A stretch of DNA of 64,000 nucleotides from Cellulomonas sp. P24 (lineage in GTDB: Bacteria > Actinomycetota > Actinomycetes > Actinomycetales > Cellulomonadaceae). Within the stretch, counting starts at the first letter, position 1. Each line of letters starts with the position of its first letter. The translations under genes were made by a program, and so were the position numbers. Where the stretch lies: positions 372,001-436,000 of the forward strand of contig NZ_JAJDFX010000002.1 of assembly GCF_024704385.1 (NCBI RefSeq), given 5' to 3'. Below, one piece after another: positions 50,862 to 61,021 of the stretch. Below the pieces are notes generated by a model that saw only the letters and a list, made by a program, of their open reading frames with translations, was not told the DNA's origin and did no database searches.

Positions 50862-52328
50862 TCAGCTCCCGGGCGTCGTCAGGTCACGCGCCGCCGCGGC
50901 GAAGCTCTCGCCTCGCTCGGCATACGAGCGGAACTGGTCCATCGACGCGCAGGCCGGCGCCAGGAGCACGGTGTCACCGGGCTGCGCCAGCTGTTCAGCC
51001 CGACGGACCGCGCGAGTCATCACCGTCCCAGTGTCACCGGGATCGGTGGCGACCACGGGAACCTCGGGCGCGTGTCGCTCGAGCGCGTCGCGCAACGGCG
51101 CCTGGTCGACCCCGATCAGGACCACCGCACGCAGGCGGTCGCGAACGGCGAGCACGAGGTCGTCGAACGTCGCGCCCTTCGCCAGACCTCCGGCGATCCA
51201 CACGACCGTGCCCGGTGCGAAGCCGGCGAGAGAGGCGGCGGCGGCGTGCGCGTTGGTCGCCTTCGAGTCGTCGACGTAGGCGACGTCGGCGACACGAGCG
51301 ACCGTCTGGATCCGGTGGGCACCCGGCGCGTAGGCGCGGAGCCCGGCCGAGACCGCGGTCGGAGGCACCCCGTGGGCGAGAGACAGTGCGGCGGCGGCCA
51401 ACGCGTTGCTCACCACGTGGGCGGGGACGTGGCCGTCCGGTCCCGCGAGCTGGGCGAGGTCGGCGACAGTGGCCAGCTCGACGCCGTGGGTATGCCGGCG
51501 TGCCGCGAACCCCCGGTCCACGAGCACCCCGTCCACGACCCCCACATGCCCGAGCGCCGGCGCCCCGAGGGTGAACCCGACCGCCAGCGCGCCGTCGGCC
51601 ACGTCGGCCTCGCGGACGAGGCGTTCGGTCGTCCGGTCCGCCGCGTTGTACACGCACGCTCGCACGACGTTCGCGAACACCCGACCCTTGGCGTCCTCGT
51701 ACGCCACCCGCGACCCGTGCCAGTCGAGATGGTCGTCCGCGACGTTGAGGACGGCGGCGGCCTCGGCTGCCATGGTGTGCGTGAAGTGGAGCTGGAAGCT
51801 CGAGAGCTCGACGGCCAGCACGTCGAGCTCCGGATCGGTCGCGGCGAGCACCACCGGGGTGCCGACGTTCCCGACGGCGAGCGCACGCTCCCCCGCCGCC
51901 AGCAGGATCTGCTCGAGCATGCCGACGGTCGTCGTCTTGCCGTTCGTCCCGGTCACCGCCAACCAGGGGGCCGGGCCGCGGTCGGTGCCGTCGACGGACG
52001 TCCGTGGGACGCGCAGCTGCCACGCGAGCTCGACCTCGCTCCAGACCGGTACGCCCCGGCTCAGCGCCTGCACCAGCAGGGCGTCGGTCGGCCGCCAACC
52101 CGGTGACACGACCACCAGGTCGGCACCGTCGAGGCCTCCTGCCGCATCGAGCGCCGCAGCATCGACGTGATCCGCCTCCGGGTCCGACGCGTCGACGGTC
52201 ACCACGCGCGCACCCCGCTCCGCGAGCACCGTCCGAGCGGCGCGACCGGACACGCCGAGGCCGGCGACCACCACCGTCAGTCCGCCGACGGGTCGGCCGA
52301 GCAGTCGGGTCTCGCTGGGTGTGCCCAC
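50862..52328 (-). CDS. murD: UDP-N-acetylmuramoyl-L-alanine-D-glutamate ligase
   Basis: Adds D-Glu. The 488-aa protein has VVAGLGVSGRAARTVL (UDP-binding), VTGTNGKTTTVGM (ATP loop), HLDWHGS and VDDSKATNAHAAA. GTG 52328 is 2 nt from the mraY stop; an upstream GTG at 52346 overlaps mraY and adds 6 residues. Confidence 0.95.
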   Translation of the reverse strand: MGTPSETRLLGRPVGGLTVVVAGLGVSGRAARTVLAERGARVVTVDASDPEADHVDAAALDAAGGLDGADLVVVSPGWRPTDALLVQALSRGVPVWSEVELAWQLRVPRTSVDGTDRGPAPWLAVTGTNGKTTTVGMLEQILLAAGERALAVGNVGTPVVLAATDPELDVLAVELSSFQLHFTHTMAAEAAAVLNVADDHLDWHGSRVAYEDAKGRVFANVVRACVYNAADRTTERLVREADVADGALAVGFTLGAPALGHVGVVDGVLVDRGFAARRHTHGVELATVADLAQLAGPDGHVPAHVVSNALAAAALSLAHGVPPTAVSAGLRAYAPGAHRIQTVARVADVAYVDDSKATNAHAAAASLAGFAPGTVVWIAGGLAKGATFDDLVLAVRDRLRAVVLIGVDQAPLRDALERHAPEVPVVATDPGDTGTVMTRAVRRAEQLAQPGDTVLLAPACASMDQFRSYAERGESFAAAARDLTTPGS

Positions 52329-52330
52329 GA

Positions 52331-53413
52331 TCAGCTGGCCACCCACTCGGCGTAGAAGATCCCGACGCCCAGGGCGACGAACAGTCCCGCGATGATCCAG
52401 AACCGGATGACGATCGTCACCTCACCCCACCCCGAGAGCTCGAAGTGGTGATGGAGGGGCGCCATCTTGAAGACCCGGCGTCGGGTCAGCTTGAAGAACC
52501 CGATCTGGATCACGTCCGAGAGCACGACGATGACGAAGAGCCCACCGATGATCGCCGCGAGGATCTCGGTCCGCGAGAGGATCGACAGCCCCGCGAGGGC
52601 GCCGCCGAGGGCGAGAGCACCGGTGTCCCCCATGAAGATCTTCGCCGGAGAGGCGTTCCACCACAGGAACCCGAAGCACGCGCCCGTGATCGCCGCCGCG
52701 ACCACGGCGAGCCCAATCGGGTCACGCACCTCGTAGCAGCTGGGACCGGCCGTGAGCACCGACTGGCAGCGCTGGTTGAACTGCCAGATCCCGATGATGA
52801 CGTACGAGCCGAAGACGAGCAGTGAGGCCCCGGTCGCCAGCCCGTCCAGGCCGTCGGTCAGGTTCACCGCGTTGGACCACGCCGTGATGAGGAAGTTCGC
52901 CCACAGCACGAAGAGGATCAGCCCGATCGTCGCACCGGCGAACCGGAGATCGAGGCCGGTGTCGCGGATGAACGAGATCCTGGTCGACGCCGGCGTGCGG
53001 AAGTTGCGGTTGGGGAACTGGAGGGCGAGCACCGCGAAGATCACGCCGACGAGTCCCTGACCGGCGATCTTCCACCGGGCACGCAGCCCGAGGCTCCGCT
53101 GCCGGGAGATCTTGACGAAGTCGTCGAGGAACCCCACGACACCGAGCCCGGTCATGAGGAACAGCACGAGGACGGCCGAGACGTTCGGCAGCTGGCCGGT
53201 GGCGGCGACCGCCGCGCTCCACCCGATCAGGGTGGCGAGGATGATGACGACCCCGCCCATCGTCGGCGTGCCGCGCTTGGTGAAGTGCCCGGTCGGACCG
53301 TCCTGGCGGATGAACTGCCCGTACTGCCGGTGCACCAGGAACCGGATGAACACCGGGGTGCCGAGGAGCGACACGACGAGGGAGATGGCCCCGGCCAGCA
53401 GCACGGCCTTCAC
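52331..53413 (-). CDS. mraY: phospho-N-acetylmuramoyl-pentapeptide transferase
   Basis: Ten-helix membrane enzyme that makes lipid I. The 360-aa product has the catalytic motifs [46 protein letters not shown] and [15 protein letters not shown] at 53413 overlaps the murF stop. Confidence 0.97.
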   Translation of the reverse strand: MKAVLLAGAISLVVSLLGTPVFIRFLVHRQYGQFIRQDGPTGHFTKRGTPTMGGVVIILATLIGWSAAVAATGQLPNVSAVLVLFLMTGLGVVGFLDDFVKISRQRSLGLRARWKIAGQGLVGVIFAVLALQFPNRNFRTPASTRISFIRDTGLDLRFAGATIGLILFVLWANFLITAWSNAVNLTDGLDGLATGASLLVFGSYVIIGIWQFNQRCQSVLTAGPSCYEVRDPIGLAVVAAAITGACFGFLWWNASPAKIFMGDTGALALGGALAGLSILSRTEILAAIIGGLFVIVVLSDVIQIGFFKLTRRRVFKMAPLHHHFELSGWGEVTIVIRFWIIAGLFVALGVGIFYAEWVAS

Positions 53414-54849
53414 GCGTGACCGCCCGCCTCGATGAGCTCGTCCGCGAGTCGCCAGAGCCCGGCGCCGTGGGACGACTTCACCAGGACCACGTCCCCGGGT
53501 CGCAGCACCTCGCGCAGCAGGAGACGGGCGTTCTCGACATCGTCGACGCGAAGGATCTCGTCGCCCCACGACCCTTCGTGGTTCGCGCCGTCCCCGATCG
53601 GCCCCGCGCCCGGTCCGACCACCACGGTGAGAGCGATGTTCAGACGGACGATCAGGCGCCCGATCGCATCGTGCTCGGTGCGGGACTCCGCCCCGAGCTC
53701 GAGCATCTCGCCCAGGACGGCGACGCTCCGGCGGTCACGGCCGGCGATCGTCGCGAGTGCCTTGAGGGCGGCACGCATCGAGTCCGGGTTCGCGTTGTAC
53801 GAGTCGTCGACGATCGTGACCCCGTCCTCCCGGTCGACCACGTGCATGCGGTGCGCGCTGAGCGCCTCGGCCGCGCTCAGCCGCGTCGCGACCTCCGGGA
53901 GCGTCACGCCGAGCTCGAGGGCGACCGCCGCGGCGGCGAGCGCGTTCGAGACGTGGTGGTCCCCCACGAGCCGCAGGGTGACCGGCGCGGTGCCGGATCC
54001 CGTGACCAGCGTGAAGGAGGCGCGACCGGCGCGGTCGATCGCCACGTCGCGCGCCCGTACGTCGGCCGCCGCGTTCGTGCCGAACGTGACCACCCGGCCG
54101 GGAGCGAACGAGGCCATCTCGGCCACACGCGGGTCGTCGGCGTTGAGGACCGCCACCCCGGTCGGCGTGAGTGCGCGCACGATCTCGGCCTTGGTGCGTG
54201 CGACGGCGTCGATCCCGCCGAACCCGGCCAGGTGGGCGTGCCCGACCGCGAGGACCACCGAGACGTCGGGACGCGCGATCCGCGTGAGCTCGGCGATGTG
54301 CCCCACTCCGCTGGCCCCCATCTCGAGCACGAGGTACCGGGTGGCTGCGTCGGCACGCAGCACCGTCAGCGGGAGCCCGATCGTGTTGTTGAACGACCCC
54401 GCCGCGGCGACGGTGGCCGCATGACCTGCGAGGAGCTGGGACAGGAGGTCCTTCGTCGTCGTCTTCCCGACCGAGCCCGTCACGCCCACGACGACGGGAG
54501 CGGGGACCCCGTCGTCCGATGCGTTCGCACCCCTCAGTCGTTCGAGGACGCCGTGCGCCAACGCGCCCAGCGCGGCATCGACGTCAGCGACGACGACGCA
54601 CGGCAGGGCGCCCGCGACGCCGTTCAACGGACGATCGGTGAGGACGAGCCGAGCACCGGCGGCCACAGCCGCCTCGGCGTAGTCGTGGCCATCGAGGTGC
54701 TCTCCCTGGAGCGCCGCGAAGACCGCACCGGGCGCGACGAGCCGCGAGTCGACCACGACCGGGCCGTCGACGAGCTCTCCCGGCCCGATCGGACCGGAGA
54801 GCACGCCGCCGACGAGAGCCGCCACCTCAGCGGCCGTGAGCGCGATCAC
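53410..54849 (-). CDS. murF: UDP-N-acetylmuramoyl-tripeptide-D-alanyl-D-alanine ligase
   Basis: Adds D-Ala-D-Ala to the tripeptide. The 479-aa product has [14 protein letters not shown] (ATP loop), [11 protein letters not shown] and [18 protein letters not shown] at 54849 overlaps the murE stop. Confidence 0.96.
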   Translation of the reverse strand: MIALTAAEVAALVGGVLSGPIGPGELVDGPVVVDSRLVAPGAVFAALQGEHLDGHDYAEAAVAAGARLVLTDRPLNGVAGALPCVVVADVDAALGALAHGVLERLRGANASDDGVPAPVVVGVTGSVGKTTTKDLLSQLLAGHAATVAAAGSFNNTIGLPLTVLRADAATRYLVLEMGASGVGHIAELTRIARPDVSVVLAVGHAHLAGFGGIDAVARTKAEIVRALTPTGVAVLNADDPRVAEMASFAPGRVVTFGTNAAADVRARDVAIDRAGRASFTLVTGSGTAPVTLRLVGDHHVSNALAAAAVALELGVTLPEVATRLSAAEALSAHRMHVVDREDGVTIVDDSYNANPDSMRAALKALATIAGRDRRSVAVLGEMLELGAESRTEHDAIGRLIVRLNIALTVVVGPGAGPIGDGANHEGSWGDEILRVDDVENARLLLREVLRPGDVVLVKSSHGAGLWRLADELIEAGGHA

Positions 54850-56453
54850 GCGAGGTGACCAGGTGTGGTGGAGGCGACGGCGGCGCGCAACGTCTCCTGG
54901 TCGGAGAAGGCGTACGTGACACCACCGATCTCCTGAGTCAGCTCGTGCCCCTTGCCGGCCACCACGATCGTGTCGTCCTCCTGTGCGATGCGCAGAGCGA
55001 GGCGGATCGCTTCGCTCCGGTCGGCGATGTCGTCGACCCGTGACGCGCGGGAGCCCTGCTCCCGTGCACCTTGAAGGATCTCGGCCCTGATCGCCGCCGG
55101 GTCCTCGGACCTCGGGTTGTCGTCCGTGACGATCACGACCTCGGCGTGGAGCCCGGCGGCCTGACCCATGAGGGTCCGCTTCCCACGGTCCCGGTCACCG
55201 CCGGCGCCGAGCACCACGATCACCCGACCCGGGGTCACCGGCCGGACCGCGTCCAACGCCAGCGCCAGGGCGTCCGGGGTGTGCGCGTAGTCGACGAGCG
55301 CGAGCGGACGGCCACCGCCACGTTCGAGGACCCGCTCCATCCGCCCGGGCACCCCCGGCGCTGCCGCGACCGCGCGGATCGCGTCGGCGAGCGGGACGCC
55401 GGCCCGGTGGGCGACGACGAGGGCGAGCGCAGCGTTGGAGACGTTGATCCAGCCCGGGAGCGGGCTCGTCGCGTGATGGATCGCGCCGTCCGGGCCACGG
55501 AGGTCGAAGTCGGTCCCGACGCCGTCCCTCGACGTGGTCGCGCCTGTGACCGACCAGTCGGCCTGGTCGTCGCCGGGGCGGGTCGACAGCGTGTCGACCT
55601 CGATCGTCGCCTCGTCGGCGAGCCGGCGTCCCCAGTCGTCATCGACGACGACGACGCCTCGACGTGCCCGGCGAGGCGTGAAGAGCTGAGCCTTGGCCCG
55701 GAAGTACTCCTCCATGCTGCCGTGGAAGTCCAGGTGGTCGCGCTGGAGGTTCGTGAAGCCGGCGACGTCGAGCACGAGCCCGTTGACCCGGCCGAGCGCG
55801 AGGGCGTGGGACGACACCTCCATCGTCACCGCCGTCACGCCCAGCTCACGTGCCCGCGCCAGCGTCGCGTGCAGCGCCGGGGCCTCCACGGTGGTCCGCA
55901 GGCTCCGGGTGGACTGGTCCGCGAGGCGGGTCTCGATCGTGCCGAGCAGCGCCGTCTGCCGGTGCGACGCCCGCAGTGCGGCATCAACGAGGTAGGTCGT
56001 CGTGGTCTTGCCGTTCGTGCCGGTGATCCCGACGGTCACCAGGTGCGTCCCCGGCTCGTCGTGCACCGACGCCGCCACGGCCCCTGCGGCCGCGCGCGGG
56101 TCCGCCGTGACGAGGACGGGGACCCCCGACCGTCCGAGCGGGCCCGCCGCGAGGAGCTGGGCCCCCGCCGGGTCCGTCAGCACCGCCACCGCTCCGGCCG
56201 ACACCGCCTGCTCGGCGAACGTCGCCCCGTGGGCACGGAGACCCGGCACCGCGATGAAGAGGTCGCCCGGCTGCACGTCCCCGCTGTCCATGGTCGCGCC
56301 GGTCACCTCGACGGCGCGCCATCCGGCGTCCCCGCCGGCCGAGCCGTGCGCTGCGGAAAGGGCGACCTCGACCGGGCCGAGCGACTCGGCCAGGGCCGTC
56401 AGCCGGTGCGCCGCGGGGGCCGCAGGACGCAGCCGAACCTGCGGTGGAGTCAT
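54846..56453 (-). CDS. murE: UDP-N-acetylmuramoyl-tripeptide synthetase
   Basis: Adds the diamino acid at position 3 of the stem peptide. The 535-aa product has ITGTNGKTTTTYLV, EVSSHALALGRV, DYAHTPDALALAL and VTDDNPRSEDP. The DNPR motif is the one associated with meso-diaminopimelate binding, but exceptions exist, and relatives of this organism often use ornithine or lysine, so the substrate is open. ATG at 56453 lies 6 nt after TAGGTT. Confidence 0.93.
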   Translation of the reverse strand: MTPPQVRLRPAAPAAHRLTALAESLGPVEVALSAAHGSAGGDAGWRAVEVTGATMDSGDVQPGDLFIAVPGLRAHGATFAEQAVSAGAVAVLTDPAGAQLLAAGPLGRSGVPVLVTADPRAAAGAVAASVHDEPGTHLVTVGITGTNGKTTTTYLVDAALRASHRQTALLGTIETRLADQSTRSLRTTVEAPALHATLARARELGVTAVTMEVSSHALALGRVNGLVLDVAGFTNLQRDHLDFHGSMEEYFRAKAQLFTPRRARRGVVVVDDDWGRRLADEATIEVDTLSTRPGDDQADWSVTGATTSRDGVGTDFDLRGPDGAIHHATSPLPGWINVSNAALALVVAHRAGVPLADAIRAVAAAPGVPGRMERVLERGGGRPLALVDYAHTPDALALALDAVRPVTPGRVIVVLGAGGDRDRGKRTLMGQAAGLHAEVVIVTDDNPRSEDPAAIRAEILQGAREQGSRASRVDDIADRSEAIRLALRIAQEDDTIVVAGKGHELTQEIGGVTYAFSDQETLRAAVASTTPGHLA

Positions 56454-56459
56454 GCGCCG

Positions 56460-56465
56460 AACCTA
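56460..56465 (-). promoter_or_regulatory. candidate leaderless -10 (TAGGTT) for murE
   Basis: TAGGTT followed by CGGCGC and the murE ATG. It lies in the 60-nt gap after ftsI, the only sizeable gap in this part of the dcw operon. Confidence 0.4.
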
Positions 56466-56513
56466 CCATTTGGCCCGATCACGACAGCCGTCCCGACCGG
56501 TGCCAGGGCCCTG

Positions 56514-58544
56514 TCACCACTCGGAGGCGTACGGCGTCGCGGTCGCACCGCTCGGGGCGATCCCGAGCTCCTGGAGGGCGTAGGACGCGATCTCGGAGAA
56601 CACCGGAGCCGCGACCGTTCCGCCGTACTCCGAGGTCCTCGGGTGGAACACGACCACGCTCACGGCGAGACGCGGCTTGTCGGCCGGGACGATCCCGATG
56701 AACGACGCGGTCATGTTGGTCAACCCACCCGACTTGTCGGCCCCCTGCGACGTCCCCGTCTTGCCGGCCACGAGGTACCCGGAGATCTGGGCCGCGGTGC
56801 CGGTGCCGGCGTCGACCACGCTCTCCAGCATCGTGAGGACCTCGTGCGCGGTCTTCTGGGAGATGACGCGGGTCTCCGTCGGGACGACCGGGTGGTAGGT
56901 CCCGTCGGCATCGGTCACCCCCTTGACCAGGTGCGGCGCGACGTGGACCCCGCCGTTGCCGATCGTCGCGAACACCCCGGTGTCCTGGACAGCGTTGACG
57001 GCGACCCCCTGACCGAACAGGACGTTGTACTCGGTCCGACCGTCCCACTGGTCCGCAGGGTGCAGGATCCCCGCCGTCTCACCGGGGAGCCCGACGCCGG
57101 TCGCGGTGCCGAACCCGAACTTCTTCAGGTAGTCGTACCGGACCTGCTTCGGGAGCTGGCGGCCGATCATCACCGCTCCGATGTTCGACGACTTCGCAAG
57201 GATCCCCGTCATCGTGAGCCGCTCGAGACCGTGCACCTCGGCGTCGTGGACCGTCCCCGCCGCACCCAGGTCGAGCTGCCCGGGGATCTCGTACTGGCTG
57301 GTGGGCGTCCCGATCCCCTCTTCGAGCGCGGCGGACATCGTGATCACCTTGGCGGTCGACCCCGGCTCGAACGCGTTCGACACCGCGCGCGAGCCGCGCA
57401 GCGCCGCCGGGGTCGCCCCAGGGTCGTTCGGGTTCACGGAACCGGAGTCCACGAGCGCGAGGATGTCGCCGTTCGTCACGTCGTACACGACAGCGGCCGC
57501 ACCGTCCGCCTGGGTCTTGGCGACCATGGCGTCGACGGCCGTCTGAGCCTTGTACTGCAGGTCCCGCAGGATCGTCAGCTGGACCGAGGCGCCGGGCTTG
57601 GCCGGGGTCGTCTTGTCGTAGCCGCCCGGGATCTTGACGTAGCCCATCCCGCGCTCGTACGTCTCCGAGCCGGCGGTCCCGGAGAGCTCGGAGTTGAGGC
57701 TGTACTCGATCCCTGCCTGCCCCTTGCCGTCCGCACCGACGAAGCCGATGACGTTGCCGCCCACCGCACCGGCCGGGTAGACGCGCTCGGTCGTCCGCTC
57801 GGCGTTGATGCCGGGGATCGCCAGCTCCATGACGGCGTTCCGGACCTCGGGCAGGACGTCCTTCTTGAGGATCACGTACCGACGGTCTCCGACGAGCTTC
57901 GCCCCGAGCTCGGCAGGGTCGAGCTCGAGCAGCGGCGCGAGGGCTGCTGCCGCGCCGGCCGGGCCGCGCTGGTCCGGCGTCGTCGCGGACGTCGGGTCCC
58001 AGGAGGCGATGAGCGTCTGGTCCGCGGTGATCGTGTACCGCTCGACGGACACCGCGAGAGCCACCCCGTTGGCGTCCGTGATCTCACCCCGGTCGGCGGG
58101 GAGGGTCGTCGTGGTCAGTCGGTCGTCCAGAGCGACCTGGGCGATCGCCGGCCCCTTGATCGCCTGGACGTACACGAGACGACCACCGAAGACCGCCATC
58201 ACCGCCAAGGTGATCACTGTCAGGATCGCCTGTCGCCGCTCCGGAGCACCCACCCGCGCACGACGCCGGGCCGCGTTCCGGGCTGCCCTCGCTACCTTCG
58301 CCGCGTGAGGCGACTGGACGGCACGAGCAGCACGGGCGGCGGGACCGGGCGTGCGACCTGCCGAGCGACCGGCACCGGTGCCGCGCCCGACGGGCGAGCC
58401 GTGCGTCGTGCCGCGGTCGGACGCCGGTCGCCGCCCCTGTCCGCGCACGCCGTCCCGCGGTCCTGGCACTCTCCCCTGGCTGCCGGGCCGCGGCGCAGGG
58501 GTGCGCCGCACCCGGTCGCGCGGTCCCTCGTCGTCGTGCGCCAT
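56514..58544 (-). CDS. ftsI: penicillin-binding protein FtsI (septal transpeptidase)
   Basis: Class B PBP that cross-links septal peptidoglycan. The 676-aa protein has a basic cytoplasmic N-terminus of about 105 residues (longer than usual), a membrane helix at about 106-125, a dimerisation domain, and the transpeptidase domain with STAK (396-399), SSN (452-454) and KTGT (595-598). It ends with no PASTA domain. ATG at 58544 overlaps the ftsL-like stop. Confidence 0.95.
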   Translation of the reverse strand: MAHDDEGPRDRVRRTPAPRPGSQGRVPGPRDGVRGQGRRPASDRGTTHGSPVGRGTGAGRSAGRTPGPAARAARAVQSPHAAKVARAARNAARRRARVGAPERRQAILTVITLAVMAVFGGRLVYVQAIKGPAIAQVALDDRLTTTTLPADRGEITDANGVALAVSVERYTITADQTLIASWDPTSATTPDQRGPAGAAAALAPLLELDPAELGAKLVGDRRYVILKKDVLPEVRNAVMELAIPGINAERTTERVYPAGAVGGNVIGFVGADGKGQAGIEYSLNSELSGTAGSETYERGMGYVKIPGGYDKTTPAKPGASVQLTILRDLQYKAQTAVDAMVAKTQADGAAAVVYDVTNGDILALVDSGSVNPNDPGATPAALRGSRAVSNAFEPGSTAKVITMSAALEEGIGTPTSQYEIPGQLDLGAAGTVHDAEVHGLERLTMTGILAKSSNIGAVMIGRQLPKQVRYDYLKKFGFGTATGVGLPGETAGILHPADQWDGRTEYNVLFGQGVAVNAVQDTGVFATIGNGGVHVAPHLVKGVTDADGTYHPVVPTETRVISQKTAHEVLTMLESVVDAGTGTAAQISGYLVAGKTGTSQGADKSGGLTNMTASFIGIVPADKPRLAVSVVVFHPRTSEYGGTVAAPVFSEIASYALQELGIAPSGATATPYASEW

Positions 58545-58945
58545 CAGTGCGCCGCCGCCGGGGTGCCGAGGACCGCGCCGTCCGAGAGCCGGAGGAAGGC
58601 GAGGCCCGGTGCGGGGACCATGCCGAGCGCCTGCGCCGCGGCGGCCAGCTCGGCCGGCGACGCCTTCGCGTCGAGCGCGGTCGAGAGCCCCTGCTCGTCA
58701 CGTGCGAGGGACGCCAGCTGCCGGGTCAGGTCGTGGGCCTCGTAGGCACCACGCGCCATGCTCGTGTTGAGCAGCAGAGCGCCGAGCAGCGCCGCCGCCA
58801 GGATGGACATGCAGAGCAGGACGAACGGCACCCGGGTGCGCTCGTGCGCGGGTGCGTGCACGACCCGCAGCCGTGGTCGCGGCGCGGGTGTCGCCCGTTG
58901 CGGGGCCGGACGCGGGGCCGGCGCGAACTGTGGCAGTGCGCTCAC
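58544..58945 (-). CDS. FtsL-like division protein
   Basis: A 133-aa bitopic membrane protein. A Pro/Arg-rich N-terminus is followed by a membrane helix ([20 protein letters not shown]) and an extracellular short coiled coil ([20 protein letters not shown]). Sequence conservation is low, as usual for FtsL; identification rests on topology and position between rsmH and ftsI. GTG 58945 overlaps the rsmH stop. Confidence 0.8.
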   Translation of the reverse strand: MSALPQFAPAPRPAPQRATPAPRPRLRVVHAPAHERTRVPFVLLCMSILAAALLGALLLNTSMARGAYEAHDLTRQLASLARDEQGLSTALDAKASPAELAAAAQALGMVPAPGLAFLRLSDGAVLGTPAAAH

Positions 58946-59967
58946 GACGACGCCCCCTTTCGACGGGTGTTGGTGGATCGGTTCGGGCGGAGGTGGTCGG
59001 GGGTCGGGCGGAGTCGTTCGGCGGCACGGAGCCGCACCGACTGCGACCGGGGGTTGCGGGCGATCTCGGCGGCGTCGGCCTCCTCGGCCCCGCGGGTGAC
59101 CGCCCGGAGGAAGGGGCGGTGCGTCTCGGGCTCGACCGGCAGGTCGACCGGTGCGCTCGAGACGGCGCCGAGTGCGATCGCCCGCTTGACGAGACGGTCC
59201 TCGAGGGAGTGGTACGCCTCGACGACGATCCGCCCGCCGACGGCGAGCGCCTCGATCGAGGCCGGCAGCGCGCGTTCGAGGGTCTCGAGCTCCCCGTTGA
59301 CCTCGATCCGCAGCGCCTGGAACGTCCGCTTGGCCGGGTGCCCACCGGTCTTGCGTGTCGCGGCCGGGATGCTCGCCTGCAGGATCGAGACGAGCTCGCT
59401 CGTCCGCTCGAGCGGACGCCGTTCACGCGCCGCCACGACGTTGCGTGCGATGCGCTGGGCGAACCGCTCCTCGCCGTACTCGCGCAGCACCCGGGTGAGC
59501 GCGCGCTCGTCGTAGGTGTTGAGGATGTCGGCGGCCGTCACGCCGCGCGATGCGTCCATGCGCATGTCGAGGGGCGCGTCCTGGGAGTACGAGAAGCCGC
59601 GCGCGACCTCGTCCAGCTGCAGCGAGGAGACCCCGAGGTCCATCAGGACGCCCTCGACGTGCGGGACGCCGAGACGGTCCAGGACGCCGAGGATGTCGTC
59701 GTACACCGCGTGCACGGCGGTGAACCGCTCGCCGAACCTGGCCAGTCGGCGCCCGGCGAGCTCGAGCGCCTCCGGGTCGCGGTCGAGGCCGACCACGGTG
59801 ACCTCGGGGAACGCCTCGAGGACCGCCTCGGTGTGCCCACCCATGCCGAGGGTCGCGTCCACCATCACCGCACCGGGGTGCTGCAGTGCGGGCGCCAGGA
59901 GCTCGACGCAGCGCGCGAGCATCACGGGGGTGTGCCGGGCGGCCGCCTCGTCTGGCTGCTCGCTCAT
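58942..59967 (-). CDS. rsmH: 16S rRNA m4C1402 methyltransferase
   Basis: SAM-dependent N4-methylation of C1402. The 341-aa product begins [15 protein letters not shown] and has the SAM motif [35 protein letters not shown] and [16 protein letters not shown] at 59967 has a strong GGAGGA ribosome site. First gene of the cluster after mraZ, 182 nt downstream. Confidence 0.96.
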   Translation of the reverse strand: MSEQPDEAAARHTPVMLARCVELLAPALQHPGAVMVDATLGMGGHTEAVLEAFPEVTVVGLDRDPEALELAGRRLARFGERFTAVHAVYDDILGVLDRLGVPHVEGVLMDLGVSSLQLDEVARGFSYSQDAPLDMRMDASRGVTAADILNTYDERALTRVLREYGEERFAQRIARNVVAARERRPLERTSELVSILQASIPAATRKTGGHPAKRTFQALRIEVNGELETLERALPASIEALAVGGRIVVEAYHSLEDRLVKRAIALGAVSSAPVDLPVEPETHRPFLRAVTRGAEEADAAEIARNPRSQSVRLRAAERLRPTPDHLRPNRSTNTRRKGASS

Positions 59968-60149
59968 CGGTCCTCCTCCGTGGGCCTCGTGGTGGTGCGG
60001 ATCGTGCGTGACGCGAGGCAGGTCGCGTGCCGTGATGGATGGTCGGACGGCCCCTCCGCCGTCCGACCAGGTCCCCCACCGGCCCTCTGACGCCGGGGAA
60101 GTGCGTCAGAACGGACGGGAGGAGACCTCACCGGAGGGCGATGAGGAGG

Positions 60150-60626
60150 TCACGGGACCATGTGGCGCCCCACCTCCTCGGCCGTCGTGGCGTAGCCCTC
60201 TTCCTGCTCAGCCAGGTACGACTCCCAGGACGCGAGGTCCCAGAGCTCGACGCGGGCACCCATGCCGATCACGGCCACGTCGCGGTCGAGGCCGGCATAC
60301 GCGCGCAGAGGAGCCGGGATGGAGATGCGGCCCTGCTTGTCCGGCAGCTCGTCACTGGCACCGGACAGGAACACGCGCTGGTAGTCACGCGCCTGCTTCG
60401 AGGTCACCGGCGCCTGCCGGATCTCCTCGTGCATGCGGCGGAACTCGTCGAGCGGGAGGAGGAACAGGCAGCGCTCCTGCCCACGCGTGACGACCAGTCC
60501 AGGGGCCAGGTGGGCACGGAACTTGGCCGGAAGGATCAGCCGGCCCTTGTCGTCGAGACGTGGCGTGTACGTCCCCATGAAGGGGAGGCCGGAGCCGAGT
60601 GCGCCGAGGGACGACTCGATGCTCAT
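60150..60626 (-). CDS. mraZ: transcriptional regulator MraZ
   Basis: AbrB-like DNA-binding regulator of the dcw cluster. The 158-aa product has two SpoVT-AbrB motifs: [20 protein letters not shown] and [18 protein letters not shown]. Start ATG 60626 is preferred over an internal start at GTYTPR because GGGAGGTG lies 5-6 nt upstream; the result is an extra 15 residues ([15 protein letters not shown]). Four operator repeats lie upstream. Confidence 0.95.
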   Translation of the reverse strand: MSIESSLGALGSGLPFMGTYTPRLDDKGRLILPAKFRAHLAPGLVVTRGQERCLFLLPLDEFRRMHEEIRQAPVTSKQARDYQRVFLSGASDELPDKQGRISIPAPLRAYAGLDRDVAVIGMGARVELWDLASWESYLAEQEEGYATTAEEVGRHMVP

Positions 60627-60656
60627 CCGCGCACCTCCCCCCACGACTCCCCGGCC

Positions 60657-60692
60657 CTCCCGGTTGCTCCACGGTACTCCACATTCCTCCAC
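60657..60692 (-). promoter_or_regulatory. MraZ operator: four 10-bp-spaced GTGGAG repeats
   Basis: On the minus strand GTGGAG, GTGGAG, GTGGAG and CGGGAG start every 10 bp (complements of 60687-60692, 60677-60682, 60667-60672, 60657-60662). MraZ boxes are short G-rich direct repeats one helical turn apart. They overlap the promoter spacer and -10. Confidence 0.8.
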
Positions 60693-60698
60693 CGTCAA
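60671..60698 (-). promoter_or_regulatory. candidate dcw (mraZ) promoter
   Basis: TTGACG (complement of 60693-60698), 16 nt, TACCGT (complement of 60671-60676). It would start transcription about 40 nt before the mraZ ATG and is covered by the MraZ repeats, so autorepression is expected. Confidence 0.55.
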
Positions 60699-61021
60699 CG
60701 AGATGTGCGCCGTTCCACTGCGTCCGAACGGGTGAACTCGCAGGTCAACGGCGGTGGTGGGAAGTGGAGGAGATCGAGGGGCCGGACGCCCCTCTCCCTC
60801 GGCAGGCAGGCGTTGACCTGCACCGATGCCATCCCGACGCCCCGACGCCACGCGCCAGGACCGGACAGGCGTCCGCGACGGGGCACCGCTGGAGTCCGGC
60901 GTGGAGCGAAGTGGAGGGCTCGGGGTCGACGGCACCGTGCCCCGCGCGATGGGGTGGCCGTCCGCTCCCGGTTCGACGGATCACCATCTACGCTCGGAGC
61001 AGTCGGAACAGAGGAGTCCCG
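60699..61021. other. mraZ-moxR intergenic region
   Basis: About 320 nt with no credible gene. It holds an 11-bp inverted repeat (GCAGGTCAACG at 60740-60750 and CGTTGACCTGC at 60811-60821), two plus-strand pairs of MraZ-like repeats (60754/60764 and 60901/60911), and GAGGAG at 61012-61017 before the moxR TTG start. Confidence 0.6.
60901..60916 (+). repeat. pair of GTGGAG repeats 10 bp apart facing moxR
   Basis: GTGGAG at 60901-60906 and 60911-60916 on the plus strand match the mraZ operator half-sites in sequence and spacing. A similar but imperfect pair, GTGGTG 60754-60759 and GTGGAG 60764-60769, lies upstream. Confidence 0.5.

Noticed and set aside
55071-58745. 1224-codon plus-strand open frame opposite murE and ftsI
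   Set aside because: It is antisense to two well-identified genes, has no family motifs, and long antisense frames are expected at this GC content with third-position G/C bias.
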